A stretch of 64,000 bases of DNA. Origin: Solirubrobacterales bacterium (GTDB taxonomy: Bacteria; Actinomycetota; Thermoleophilia; Solirubrobacterales; 70-9). Shown here in pieces: positions 34,982 through 44,345 of this stretch. The DNA is taken from contig JADJRQ010000001.1 in the NCBI GenBank assembly GCA_016712175.1, positions 124,001-188,000 on the forward strand. Reading direction: 5' to 3'. Each line of letters starts with the position of its first letter. Position 1 is the stretch's first letter. The notes under the pieces were generated by a model. The model was not told the DNA's origin and made no database searches. It was given only the letters and a program-made list of their open reading frames with translations. The translations under genes were made by a program, and so were the position numbers.

Positions 34982-36361
34982 TCAGGCTGAAGCAGAGTTG
35001 CGAGCACGGCCGAGCCGCCCGCCGACGAAGAAGATGGTGACCAGGAACCCCGCGATGGCAAGGGCACCATCGAACCTGAAGGCGGCATGGAGACCGCTGA
35101 TCAGGCCGGGCTGCGAAGCGAAGACCGTGGTCGTCAACGCCAGCCCGACCGACCCGCCGGCAATCTGGAACATGTAGATGATGCCGCCCGCGAGGCTGCT
35201 GCGGGAATCGTCAACCGAGGTGACAGCGATCGTCGTCGCGGCCGAATAGAACAGTCCGATGCCCACGCCGAGCACGGCCATCCCGGGGACCACCGAAGAG
35301 AGCGCCCCACCGGCTGTGATTCCCCACGCGATGAGGATTGGACCAAGCGCCAGACAGCCGGCGCCGACGGTCACGATCAGCTTGCCCCCCAACCGGTTGT
35401 ACAGAGGGCCGGCTATGAAAGAGGTGGCCGCGAACACCGCCATGAACGGCAGCAGCCCCAGCCCTGACTCGAAAGCGGAGTAGCCGAACTCTTGCTGCAT
35501 GTACTGGGGCAGGTAGAAGAGCGAGCCGAAGAAGGTCGACGAGACCAGCAGGATGGCAAGGCAGGCGGCCCTGAAGCCGGGGTTGCCGAATACGTCGTCG
35601 GGAACCAGTGCGTGGTCTCCCGATCCACGCTCAATCCGCACGAAGGCGGCCAGCAAGAGAAGGGAGGCCACAATCGCCCCGATGATTCGTGGGTCTCCCC
35701 ATCCGTAATCGACCACCTGGTCGAGAGCAACCATCAATATGACCAGGCCGAGGGTCACCGTGGCTATGCCGCCGTAGTCGATCTTTCGGTCAGCGGACTC
35801 GGCCTTGGGCTGCTGGATCAGGAAATAGACGCAAATGATCGCGATCAGGGCGATCGGGATGTTGAAGAAGAGGATCGCGCGCCAACTTACGAATTCGGTC
35901 AGGGCACCGCCCAGCATCGGCCCGACCGCGTTGCCGATGCCGGCAACGCCGAGGATCAGTCCGCCCGCGAGCCCCGCCTTGTCTTCCGGCAACAGGGCGA
36001 AAGTCATGCCGAGCACGGCCGGCCACATCAGGGCGCCACCGACGCCCATCGCGGCCCGGGTGGCGATCAGCCAGGCCTCGCTCTGGGCGAGGCCGCCGAG
36101 GAGGGAGAAGAAACCGAAGATACCGGCCCCGAGGAAGAAGGCTTCTTTGCGGCCGAAGAGGTCGGCCAGGCGGCCACCGGTCACGATGAGTACACCGAAT
36201 GCGAGGCTGTAAGCGTTGACTACCCACTGGATCGTGGTGACGCCGGTGTCGAAGTCCTTCTCGATTGCGGGCACGGCGACGTTCATCGCGGTGATGTCGT
36301 TCGCGATAACGAACACCCCCATCGCCATAGCCGCCAAAGCGAGAATCGTCTTGCGGTCCAC
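34982..36361 (-). CDS. MFS drug exporter, DHA2 (14-TM) family
   Basis: A 459-residue exporter. The N-terminal LAAMAMGVFVIANDITAMNV and the loop GRLADLFGRKEAFFLGAGIF match the DHA2/EmrB-like group; hydrophobic segments number about 14. It would use the proton gradient to expel drugs or dyes. Divergent from the ECF sigma operon. Confidence 0.87.
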   Translation of the reverse strand: MDRKTILALAAMAMGVFVIANDITAMNVAVPAIEKDFDTGVTTIQWVVNAYSLAFGVLIVTGGRLADLFGRKEAFFLGAGIFGFFSLLGGLAQSEAWLIATRAAMGVGGALMWPAVLGMTFALLPEDKAGLAGGLILGVAGIGNAVGPMLGGALTEFVSWRAILFFNIPIALIAIICVYFLIQQPKAESADRKIDYGGIATVTLGLVILMVALDQVVDYGWGDPRIIGAIVASLLLLAAFVRIERGSGDHALVPDDVFGNPGFRAACLAILLVSSTFFGSLFYLPQYMQQEFGYSAFESGLGLLPFMAVFAATSFIAGPLYNRLGGKLIVTVGAGCLALGPILIAWGITAGGALSSVVPGMAVLGVGIGLFYSAATTIAVTSVDDSRSSLAGGIIYMFQIAGGSVGLALTTTVFASQPGLISGLHAAFRFDGALAIAGFLVTIFFVGGRLGRARNSASA

Positions 36362-36462
36362 AACACCAGCCTACCGGGGGGCCTGAATGATCCGTTTGTG
36401 CCGCTCTCCCGTAGCAACAATCATGAATCGGCATATCCCAACCACGGAAGCCAGATTCGATC

Positions 36463-36496
36463 AAAGGCGCGCCGGTTCCACGGCCGGCGCGTCTTT
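36463..36496 (+). terminator. Terminator-like hairpin in the leader of the ECF sigma gene
   Basis: AAAGGCGCGCCGG (36463-36475) pairs with CCGGCGCGTCTTT (36484-36496) over 13 bp with one G-T pair, and TTGTTCT follows. It lies 65 bp before the sigma gene. The nearest upstream gene is divergent (36361), so this hairpin cannot be its 3' end. An attenuator is possible. Confidence 0.6.
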
Positions 36497-36560
36497 GTTC
36501 TCCACCGCATCTGCTTCACTGAATGAAGAGAGCTATCTCCCAAGCATCACCGAAAGACAA

Positions 36561-37151
36561 ATGCCGATCAGTCCACAGACAGCCAGGAAGCTCGACGATG
36601 AAGAACTCCTGACCCTCGTCGGTCAGCGAGATCAGATCGCCTTCGAGGCCTTCTACGACCGGTTCGAGCGTCAGGCTTTTTCGCTCTCCTACCGGATCAT
36701 CGGCGAACGGGCCGCCGCCGAAGACACGGTCCAGGAGGGCTTCCTCTCGATCTGGAAGAGCGGCGAGCGTTACGACAGCACCCGTGGCAGCGCCGGCGCC
36801 TGGGCACTCGGCATCGTGCGCAACCGCGCAATCGACACCCTTCGCAGCCGGGCCAGCCGGACTCCGACCCTCGACTCCGACGACGACGGCATCCTCGAAA
36901 GCCGCCCCGGAGAAGACCGAACCGATGAACTTGCCTTCCGCCGTGAGACGCAGAGGGAAGTCCAGGAGGTCATTGCCGATCTTCCGGACAAGCAGTCCAA
37001 AGTAATAAAGCTGGCCTTCTTCGGAGGGTTCAGCCAGTCAGAAATCTCAGAAATGCTCGATCTCCCGCTCGGCACCGTGAAAGGACGAATGCGGCTGGGG
37101 CTGGAGAAACTACGTGGCGGTCTCGCCGACGAGGGGAAGGTGACGATATGA
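36561..37151 (+). CDS. ECF-type RNA polymerase sigma factor (SigK-like pairing)
   Basis: A 196-residue sigma-70 family protein. Region 2: FEAFYDRFERQAFSLSYRII, AEDTVQEGFLSIWKSGE. Region 4: LPDKQSKVIKLAFFGGFSQS and IAEMLDLPLGTVKGRMRLG-like EMLDLPLGTVKGRMRLGLEK. The frame opens at 36387, but ATG 36561 is preferred because the upstream residues lie in the hairpin leader. The stop overlaps the anti-sigma start (ATGA), the classical arrangement for co-regulated sigma/anti-sigma pairs. Confidence 0.9.
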   Translation: MPISPQTARKLDDEELLTLVGQRDQIAFEAFYDRFERQAFSLSYRIIGERAAAEDTVQEGFLSIWKSGERYDSTRGSAGAWALGIVRNRAIDTLRSRASRTPTLDSDDDGILESRPGEDRTDELAFRRETQREVQEVIADLPDKQSKVIKLAFFGGFSQSEISEMLDLPLGTVKGRMRLGLEKLRGGLADEGKVTI

Positions 37152-37921
37152 GTCCCAGGAGCCATGAAAGCTGGAAGGAACAGCTGCCGGGCTATCTCCT
37201 CGGCGCCCTGAGCCCCGGCGAGAAGACCGATCTCGAACACCATCTCGGTGGCTGCCCCGAATGCCAGTCAGAGCTCCGGTGGCTCGAACCGGCGACGGAA
37301 CGGCTGGCAAACGAAGTCGACCAGATCAAGCCTTCACCCCGGCTCAAGTCCCGGGTGATGGCCGCTGTCGCCGCTGACCTGGCCGAGAATCCCGTGCCGG
37401 AGGAAGCCGAGGCTCACGCGCCGGTCGCCGAACCGGCGAGAAAGGCCGTCAGGAAGCCACGGCGGGCCTGGCTCGACTTCGGACAACTGATGCGACCAAT
37501 CGCGCTCGGGGCGATGGCCGCCGTGTTGTTCGCCGGCGTTGTCATCGGTTACGCCGTAGGCGGAGACGAAGGGTCATCAGGTACCGGCGACGGTCCTGTC
37601 GTGGCCAACACACATACGATTCCCAGCCACTCGAACGTAGGCGATGCTGACGCGGTGATGGTGACTTCCGGCAACTCGGGCACCCTCAAGGTGACCAACC
37701 TGCCGAAGCTCCATGACGGCGAGGTTTACCAGGCATGGGTCCAGAAGGGTCAGTCGGTCACACCGACCGACTCGCTCTTCACCCCGCGCCGGAACGGCAC
37801 TGCGACGACGAGCATTCCGGACCTGAGCAACGTCAACACCGTGATGGTCAGCGCGGAGCCCAAGGGCGGCTCTGAGCAGCCGACCACTCCTCCGATCATA
37901 ACCATCGAGATCCCGGCCTGA
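37148..37921 (+). CDS. Anti-sigma factor, zf-HC2 plus RskA-type domain
   Basis: A 257-residue membrane protein. N-terminal zinc-binding motif HLGGCPEC near residue 37, one membrane helix (AMAAVLFAGVVIGYAVGG), and a C-terminal RskA domain (LKVTNLPKLHDGEVYQAWVQ). It would hold the upstream sigma factor at the membrane until an envelope or redox signal. Starts within the sigma stop codon. Confidence 0.88.
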   Translation: MSPRSHESWKEQLPGYLLGALSPGEKTDLEHHLGGCPECQSELRWLEPATERLANEVDQIKPSPRLKSRVMAAVAADLAENPVPEEAEAHAPVAEPARKAVRKPRRAWLDFGQLMRPIALGAMAAVLFAGVVIGYAVGGDEGSSGTGDGPVVANTHTIPSHSNVGDADAVMVTSGNSGTLKVTNLPKLHDGEVYQAWVQKGQSVTPTDSLFTPRRNGTATTSIPDLSNVNTVMVSAEPKGGSEQPTTPPIITIEIPA

Positions 37922-38000
37922 GCCTCTTCAGCAACGCGCGGCCGGCCCTCGAAAGCGGTGCCGGTCTTGGCGCTGCCCGGGATAGGGCTAGTGTGAAGAC

Positions 38001-38480
38001 ATGACTACGATCGAGGAGAGCGGCGAATCAATCACCGCCCAAGGAATCCAGGAACTTGACGCGGAGATAGAAAGGCTCGAAGGAGCGGGCCGCGAGGAGA
38101 TCGCGCAACGCCTGCGAGTCGCGAGGGACCTCGGCGACCTCAAGGAGAACGCCGAGTACCACATCGCCAAAGAAGATCAGGCTCACCTCGAGACCTCTAT
38201 CAGCCGGCTTCGCCAACGGAAGATCAATGCAGTCGTGGTCGACGTCGACACCAGCAGCGGCGATACTTTCAGCTTCGGCAAGACGGCCGAGATCACCGAC
38301 AGCCACGGCAAGCGGCACGCCTGGACGCTGGTCGGATCGACCGAGGCAAACCTCTCCGAAGGACGGCTTTCCGCCGAGTCCCCGGTTGGCCAGGCGCTGC
38401 GAAACCAGCCCGTCGGTTCAGAGATCGCCGTGACCACCCCCAAAGGTGATCGCATGTTCAAGATCGAAAAGCTGATCTGA
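38001..38480 (+). CDS. greA: Transcript cleavage factor GreA
   Basis: A 159-residue protein of standard length. The N-terminal coiled coil bears the acidic tip GDLKENAEYHIAKEDQ, needed for backtracked RNA cleavage by RNA polymerase; the C-terminal globular domain includes SAESPVGQALRNQPVGSEIA. Next to an ECF sigma operon but separated by 79 bp, so probably its own promoter. Confidence 0.9.
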   Translation: MTTIEESGESITAQGIQELDAEIERLEGAGREEIAQRLRVARDLGDLKENAEYHIAKEDQAHLETSISRLRQRKINAVVVDVDTSSGDTFSFGKTAEITDSHGKRHAWTLVGSTEANLSEGRLSAESPVGQALRNQPVGSEIAVTTPKGDRMFKIEKLI

Positions 38481-38509
38481 ACAGCAGTCCGCTCACGTAT
38501 TCTCTGGAC

Positions 38510-38803
38510 ATGGCGAAGAAGAAGAGCAAGACCTCAAAGGCCGGCAAAGCCGGAGTCACGGTCGGCCTGGCTGCCCGTGGGTTCAATTACGCGAAGACGG
38601 TTGACTGGCCGGCGGTCTGGATGCGAGCGCAGTGGCTTCAGCACCACACGAAGCGCCTGTACAGCAACCTCTCCGAGTCCGAGCGCAAAGAATTCCTGAA
38701 CCTGGTCGTCCCGACCAAGGACCAGCCATTCATCGCCGGCAAGGACCGCGGGCGCGTTCAGGAACTCGTCACCAAGGCTTTCACCGGCGGCTCGCCGAAG
38801 TAG
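38510..38803 (+). CDS. Small basic hypothetical protein
   Basis: A 97-residue cytosolic protein with a Lys-rich head (MAKKKSKTSKAGKAG) and the segment RLYSNLSESERKEFLNLVVP. Similar small proteins are common in Solirubrobacterales, but no function is known to me. Lies 29 bp after greA on the same strand. Confidence 0.6.
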   Translation: MAKKKSKTSKAGKAGVTVGLAARGFNYAKTVDWPAVWMRAQWLQHHTKRLYSNLSESERKEFLNLVVPTKDQPFIAGKDRGRVQELVTKAFTGGSPK

Positions 38804-38828
38804 GCAGAATCCCCCACAAGCTCTACTC

Positions 38829-40157
38829 ATGACATTCAAGGAGCGAACTGGGGTCTGCTTCCGCCTGCGTGAGGCGATAGCCCGCAGCTGGTTGATCATC
38901 CCCTGTCTGTACCTGGTCGCGGCCCTCGCATTGGGACGGATCGTTCCCGGGTTGGTTGGACACGGCGACGGCTCGATTTTCGGCCTTTCGATGGCCCCGG
39001 AAAGTGCCAGAGGAGTCCTCGAAGCGGTGGCCGGCGGAATGATCACCTTCACCGGCCTCGTGGTCTCGGTTGCCGTCGTAGTCGTCGTTTTCGGCGCCGG
39101 GCAGTACACACCCCGGCTGGTGCTTCGGTTCCGGCGGGACAACGTCGTCAAGAATTCGCTCGGCATCTTCATCGCTCCGGCGATTTACGCGCTCGTCTGC
39201 CTCGAGCACATCAGCCGTTCCGGAGTTGACCGGGAAGCGACCTTCACCGTCGCGGTGGCGGTGCTCTTGCTGGTGGCGGCGGTAGTCGCATTCTTCGCTC
39301 TCGTTGCCCGCCTGCTCGACCTGCTTCGGCCCCGCCGCCTGTACGACCAGTTGCGCAAAGGTGGCGAGCATGCGATCGACGAGGTCTACCCGCTCGCCTG
39401 GACCGAAGATGCTGACGCTCAGGACGAAGTTCCGGTCTCCGGCGGTTTGCCGGTCTATTACAGAGGCGGCGAGGGAGTACTTTCAGCGCTCGACCTCGGG
39501 CGACTGACGGAGATCGCGCGGCGCAACGATGTTCTGATCGAAGTCACCTGGCGAATCGGTGGATACGCCCGCGCCGGCGCGCCCCTGTTCATCGTCTACG
39601 GAGACGATGACACCGTCGACATCGCGAGCTTGCGGAAGACAGCCGTAGTCGCCGAGGAACGCACGTTGACCCAGGATCCGGCTTTCGCCATCCGGACGAC
39701 CGTCGACATCGCCATCCGCGCACTATCGCCAGCGGTGAACGATCCGACCACCGGAGCCCAGGCACTGGACACGATCGAGTCGCTGCTCAGCCGGCTTGCT
39801 TTCCGCAATCTCGGCTCAGGCTTTCTGCGGGACGTCGAAGGCATCGTGCGAGTCGCGTATTCCGCCCCGACCTGGGGTGACTTGCTCGACCTGTCCTTTA
39901 CCGAAATCCGCCACTACGGTTCCGGCTCCCACCAGATCACGAGGCGCATGCGCTCCCTGCTGATGATCCTCTCCGAAAGCTGTCCCCCGCCGAGACAGAA
40001 ACAGGTCAACCGCCAACTCGAACTCCTCGACGAGGCCATCGAACGAAACTTCAGTTCAGCGAGCGAGCGAGAAATAGCGAGGCTTCCGGACCACATCGGC
40101 CTGGGCGGTGGTCACTCCACTTCAGGGCGCTCTTCACCGGGCCAAACGCCGGTGTAG
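38829..40157 (+). CDS. DUF2254 integral membrane protein
   Basis: A 442-residue membrane protein. Four helices in the first 170 residues (LIIPCLYLVAALALG, ITFTGLVVSVAVVVVVFGAG, FIAPAIYALVCLEHI, VAVLLLVAAVVAFFALVARL), then a large soluble part with TVDIAIRALSPAVNDPTTGA, a hallmark of DUF2254. Function not established. 25 bp after the small basic gene. Confidence 0.82.
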   Translation: MTFKERTGVCFRLREAIARSWLIIPCLYLVAALALGRIVPGLVGHGDGSIFGLSMAPESARGVLEAVAGGMITFTGLVVSVAVVVVVFGAGQYTPRLVLRFRRDNVVKNSLGIFIAPAIYALVCLEHISRSGVDREATFTVAVAVLLLVAAVVAFFALVARLLDLLRPRRLYDQLRKGGEHAIDEVYPLAWTEDADAQDEVPVSGGLPVYYRGGEGVLSALDLGRLTEIARRNDVLIEVTWRIGGYARAGAPLFIVYGDDDTVDIASLRKTAVVAEERTLTQDPAFAIRTTVDIAIRALSPAVNDPTTGAQALDTIESLLSRLAFRNLGSGFLRDVEGIVRVAYSAPTWGDLLDLSFTEIRHYGSGSHQITRRMRSLLMILSESCPPPRQKQVNRQLELLDEAIERNFSSASEREIARLPDHIGLGGGHSTSGRSSPGQTPV

Positions 40158-40277
40158 CGAGCAAAAGCAACCCTTGCAGCGTGGTCGATCAGACCGCGAC
40201 TGAGGGTGAAAATCGCCCCTTCGAGTATCAACGCGATGACCATCTTCGGCGGAGCAAACAGCTTAGAGTGAGGCAAC

Positions 40278-41240
40278 ATGAAACGGCGGGTGACACTTTC
40301 TCTATTTGTCCTGACTGCCTCGGCCTGCCTCGCTCTCGTCGCAGGGATGACCGCAGCGAGCAGTGGACCAGCCGCGATCAGCTCCACCGGCAAGCGCGGA
40401 CCGGGCACGAAGCTCGCCGGCTGTCCTGTGCTCCCGAAGTCCAATGCCTTCAATCGCGACATCTCCGCCGCGCCGGTCCACCCGCGCTCTGACCAGTACA
40501 TAAACTCGATCGGCACCGGGACTAATCTCCACGCCGACTTCGGCTCCGGCAAATACGGGAACTACGGGATTCCGTTCCGGGTCGTCGGCAGGAAACAGAA
40601 GAAGTTCCCGGTCAAGTTCACGGCATATGGGTCGGAGAGCAACCGCGGCCCCTACCCCATCCCGTTGAACACCCGGATCGAAGGTGGGTCCGACCACCAT
40701 GTCATCGCCCTCCAGCGCGGCAGTTGCAAGCTCTACGAGCTCTATCGTGCGAAGCGCGGCAAGGGCCGGTGGCTGGCCGACTCCGGCGCCCGCTTCAAGC
40801 TCCGCTCGAACAGGATGCGCCCCGCCGGTTGGACCAGCGCCGATGCAGCCGGGCTTCCGATCCTGCCCGGCCTGGCCCGGGCCAATGAAGCCTCGAAGGG
40901 CCGGATCACCCACGCGCTGCGCGTGACCGTCTCTGAATCTCAGCGCGGTTACATCCACCCTGCGCGGCACTTCGCGTCGTCTTCGAACAGCCGGTCCCTG
41001 CCGCCGATGGGGCTGCGCCTACGACTGAAGGCCGGCTACCGGCTCGGCCGCTTCTCCGGTCAGTCCCTGGCAATCATGAAGGCCCTCAAGAAGTATGGAC
41101 TGATCGTGGCCGACAACGGTTCGGACTGGTACATCAGCGGCACCCCTGACCGGCGCTGGAACGACAACGTGCTCGATCAGCTGAAGACTGTTCCGGGACG
41201 CGCCTTCGAAGCGGTAAAGACCGGCGGAATTCACCGGTGA
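40278..41240 (+). CDS. Secreted protein of unknown function
   Basis: A 320-residue protein with a signal peptide (LFVLTASACLALVAGMTAASS). The body contains LAGCPVLPKSNAFNRDISAA, NGSDWYISGTPDRRWNDNVL and several Tyr/Gly-rich stretches. Similar secreted proteins occur in Solirubrobacter-like genomes, but the role is unknown. Its stop overlaps the next gene (GTGA). Confidence 0.72.
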   Translation: MKRRVTLSLFVLTASACLALVAGMTAASSGPAAISSTGKRGPGTKLAGCPVLPKSNAFNRDISAAPVHPRSDQYINSIGTGTNLHADFGSGKYGNYGIPFRVVGRKQKKFPVKFTAYGSESNRGPYPIPLNTRIEGGSDHHVIALQRGSCKLYELYRAKRGKGRWLADSGARFKLRSNRMRPAGWTSADAAGLPILPGLARANEASKGRITHALRVTVSESQRGYIHPARHFASSSNSRSLPPMGLRLRLKAGYRLGRFSGQSLAIMKALKKYGLIVADNGSDWYISGTPDRRWNDNVLDQLKTVPGRAFEAVKTGGIHR

Positions 41241-42115
41241 GCAGACCGTCGATCGTGACCGAGGTCGTCAGGACCCATCCCCTCACTCCACACATGATCC
41301 GGGTCGTGCTGACAGGTGAAGAGCTGCGTGGCTTCCCTGTCGGCCAGTTCTCCGACCACTACGTGAAACTTCAGTTCCCGCCGCCGGGCGCTGATTACGA
41401 GACGCCTTTCGACCCCGCCGTGGTCAAGGCGACCCAGCCGAAGGCGCGGTGGTTTCGTCAGCGGACCTACACAGTCTGCGACTGGAACCCGGGGGAGAAT
41501 CAACTGACGATCGACTTCGTCCACCACGGTGGCGCCGGACTGGCCGGGCCCTGGGCCGCAAACGCCAAGACGGGCGACCTGCTCCAGATGGTCGGCCCGG
41601 GTGGTGACTACTCACCGTCGCCCGATGCCGACTGGCACCTCCTCGCCGGAGACGAAGCGGTCATCCCGGCGATCAGTGTGGCGCTCGGGCGAATCCCCAA
41701 AGGTGTCCCTGTCCACGTTTTCATCGAGGTCGATGACGAAAGTGAAGAAATCCCGCTGGAAAGTCCAGGCAATCTCAGGCTCACCTGGATCCACCGGGGC
41801 GAGAGCTCGCGGGAAAGCAGCCAGATCCCGAAAGCGATCTCCGGACTCGAGTTTCCCGAAGGGGAAGTCCACGCCTTCGTCCACGGCGAAGCGGGAATGG
41901 TTCGGGAGGTAAGGAAGCACCTGGTCCTCGAACGTGACGTGCCGAAAGAGAACCTGTCAGCAACCGGCTACTGGAAGTATTCGAGAACAGAAGAGGGCTG
42001 GCGAGAAGACAAGCCTGAGTGGAAACGTCAAGCGGAGAAAGACCTTCTAACCGAAGCTGCGCCCAAGGTCACTACATCCAAGTCGCACAGCGAAACTGAC
42101 ATTTCATCCCGCTGA
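41237..42115 (+). CDS. Siderophore-interacting protein (FAD-binding reductase)
   Basis: A 292-residue reductase of the SIP/ViuB group. FAD-binding part RWFRQRTYTVCDWNPGENQL, NAD(P)-type part WHLLAGDEAVIPAISVALGR, and the C-terminal HGEAGMVREVRKHLVLERDV. These proteins reduce ferric siderophores in the cytoplasm to release iron. Starts with GTG overlapping the preceding stop. Confidence 0.88.
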   Translation: MSRPSIVTEVVRTHPLTPHMIRVVLTGEELRGFPVGQFSDHYVKLQFPPPGADYETPFDPAVVKATQPKARWFRQRTYTVCDWNPGENQLTIDFVHHGGAGLAGPWAANAKTGDLLQMVGPGGDYSPSPDADWHLLAGDEAVIPAISVALGRIPKGVPVHVFIEVDDESEEIPLESPGNLRLTWIHRGESSRESSQIPKAISGLEFPEGEVHAFVHGEAGMVREVRKHLVLERDVPKENLSATGYWKYSRTEEGWREDKPEWKRQAEKDLLTEAAPKVTTSKSHSETDISSR

Positions 42116-42134
42116 GCGAAGCGACTTGGATGCC

Positions 42135-43084
42135 TTACTCCGACTTGGATGTTGGTGATTCGGTGGCCAGTTTTTGCTCTTGCCTCTCGGGGGTTATACG
42201 CACCACGCCGTGAGCCAGCCCGGCCTTTTCCATTCCCGTGATCACCCAGGCTGAGGGGTCCAGCTCCCACCGCTTCAGTCCGTTGTCAGCCGAGCGAGGG
42301 AAAGCGTGGTGGTTGTGGTGCCAGGCTTCGCCGAACGAAGGCAGGGCCAACCAGAAGACATTGGTCGATTCGTCATCGGTGTCGAACCGCCGGGTGCCGG
42401 CGAAGTGGCAGATCGAGTTGATGCTCCAGGTGATGTGGTGAACGAAGAAGATCCGGACGAGTCCGCCCCAGAGCAGTCCCCCAAGGGCTCCGGCGAGGGT
42501 TCCGCCGCTGATCACGTAGCCAGCCGCGGTTGGAATCACCAAGCTCAGCACCAGGAACAACAGAAAGTATTTAGAGATGAACCGCATGCCGGGATCCTCG
42601 ATCAGATCACGGCAGTACTTCTCTTCGTCGGCCCGTCCGTGTTCCCTCATCGACCAGCCGATGTGCGCGTGCCAGAGGCCGGCCATGATTCCCCTGACCC
42701 TGTCCCCGTGACCGACGTGCGGGCTGTGGGGTCACCCTCCTTGTCGGTGTGGGCGTGGTGCTTCCTGTGGTCAGCGACCCAGGTGATCACCGGGCCCTGG
42801 ACTGAAAGCGACCCGAGGATCGCGAAAAAGTACCGCAGCGGCTTCGAAGTCTGGAAGGCACGATGGGTCAGCAGCCGGTGAAAACCGACCGTAACCCCGA
42901 GTCCGGTAAAGACGTAAATCACCAGGAGGATCAGCAAGTCGGCCGGAGTGACGATCCGGTTCCAGAAAAGCACGATGGCGGTCACGGTCGCAACAAAAGG
43001 CAGGATGACCGCGATCGTGTTGCCGACCTTGTCGACCGTCGCCATCTCCGGCATCTCGTTGACGGGCAACCCGTGCGCTTCCAT
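42135..43084 (-). pseudogene. Acyl-CoA desaturase (delta-9 type), one frameshift
   Basis: Two frames join into one membrane desaturase of about 315 residues. Three histidine boxes are present: GFHRLLTHRAF, ADHRKHHAHTD and AWHHNHHAFP, plus membrane segments. The shift falls at plus-strand GGGG 42728-42731 (a CCCC run in the gene), where one base seems missing; adding it restores DPHSPHVGHGDRV before MAGLWHAH. Sequence error is more likely than loss. It lies 133 bp from the divergent PucR-type regulator. Confidence 0.8.
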
Positions 43085-43159
43085 ATAGAACAGCGTATTG
43101 GTGACTGAGTGATATTTCTGCGCATATTCGGTAGTTGTCTGAACAGTTTATTATAAGTT

Positions 43160-43171
43160 AAGTTATAACTT
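43160..43171. promoter_or_regulatory. AT-rich perfect palindrome between desaturase and PucR genes
   Basis: AAGTTATAACTT is a perfect 12-bp palindrome in an AT-rich patch (TTTATTATAAGTTAAG precedes it). It lies in the divergent promoter region of the desaturase and the PucR-type gene. A dimeric regulator site is likely; the regulator is unknown. Confidence 0.45.
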
Positions 43172-43218
43172 CTTCCGTTCTAGAGCCTTGGCGCAATCTT
43201 TCACCTGAAGTCGGAGAT

Positions 43219-44343
43219 GTGGTTGAACCCGTCCTGCCCGAGGTAGCGGAGGAGATCCTTTCCACGATCGGGCAGGAGATCCCCGAGTACGCGCGGCCCC
43301 TCGAAGGTGCGTTCGGCCGGGGCGTCCACCGTGGAGTGGCCGAAGCGCTCGGTCAGTTCGTCGGCCTGATCCGCGATCCCGACGCGGATCGTGGTCCAAG
43401 CCGCGAGATTTACATCGCACTCGGCCGGGGCGAGTTCGCCAATGGACGCGCGCTCGACGCACTCCAGACTGCCTATCGGATCGGGGCCCGTGTGGCCTGG
43501 CGCCGGATCGCCTCCGCCTCTCTCGAAGCAGGCCTCGACGGAACCACCCTGAGCCTCCTGGCTGAGTCGATCTTCGTCTACATAAACGAGCTCTCGGCCG
43601 ACTCGACCGAGGGCTACGCCGAAGCCCAGTCCGAACTGGTCGGCGAGCGCCTTCGCCAGGAACGACAGCTCGTCATCTCGATGCTGGGCAGCCCGCCGAT
43701 CCCGATCGAAGACCTGGGGTCACAGGCCACCACGGTCGGCTGGACCGTTCCGAAAAGACTTGCAGCACTGGTTTGCCACGAAAGCGACCTGGCCGAGATC
43801 ACCCGAATCCTCCCCATCGGTGTGATCTCGGCCCCGGTCGACGGACTTGGCTGCGTCGCGGTTCCGGATGCCTCCGGACCCGGGCGCTATAAACAGCTCC
43901 GCGAGGCGATCGGCGATCGCCGCGCGGGCCTCGGCCCCGACACTGGACCCACCCGGTTGCGGGAGTCCTGGCAACTCGCCCGGACCGCATTCGCTGCGGC
44001 CGGCTCGGGAACCCTCGAATCGGACGGCTTGATCCGGGCCGAAGAGCACCTGGTCGAACTGACCATCTTCGAGAGCCGGAACCTGATCGAGCGGCTGAGC
44101 AGCCGCTGTCTCGAACCGCTGGCCAGCCTGACCCCTAAATCACGGTTGCGGATGACGGAAACCGCTTCAGCCTTCATCCAGCATCAGGGCAATGCCGCCG
44201 AGATGGCCCGCTCGCTCCACATCCACCCTCAGACCGCGCGTTACCGGCTGGCGCGGTTGAGGGAACTGTTCGGAGACGACCTGGACGATCCGGACTCCCG
44301 CTTCGAAATTGAACTCTCCCTGCGCGCGGCGGGGACCCCCTGA
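43219..44343 (+). CDS. PucR/CdaR-family transcriptional regulator
   Basis: A 374-residue regulator. N-terminal sensory region, a middle degenerate GGDEF-like region, and the C-terminal PucR-type HTH (ETASAFIQHQGNAAEMARSL, HPQTARYRLARLRELFGDD). Start is GTG 43219; the frame is open upstream but with no other start codon. Divergent from the desaturase, which is a plausible target. Confidence 0.82.
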   Translation: MVEPVLPEVAEEILSTIGQEIPEYARPLEGAFGRGVHRGVAEALGQFVGLIRDPDADRGPSREIYIALGRGEFANGRALDALQTAYRIGARVAWRRIASASLEAGLDGTTLSLLAESIFVYINELSADSTEGYAEAQSELVGERLRQERQLVISMLGSPPIPIEDLGSQATTVGWTVPKRLAALVCHESDLAEITRILPIGVISAPVDGLGCVAVPDASGPGRYKQLREAIGDRRAGLGPDTGPTRLRESWQLARTAFAAAGSGTLESDGLIRAEEHLVELTIFESRNLIERLSSRCLEPLASLTPKSRLRMTETASAFIQHQGNAAEMARSLHIHPQTARYRLARLRELFGDDLDDPDSRFEIELSLRAAGTP

Positions 44344-44345
44344 TC

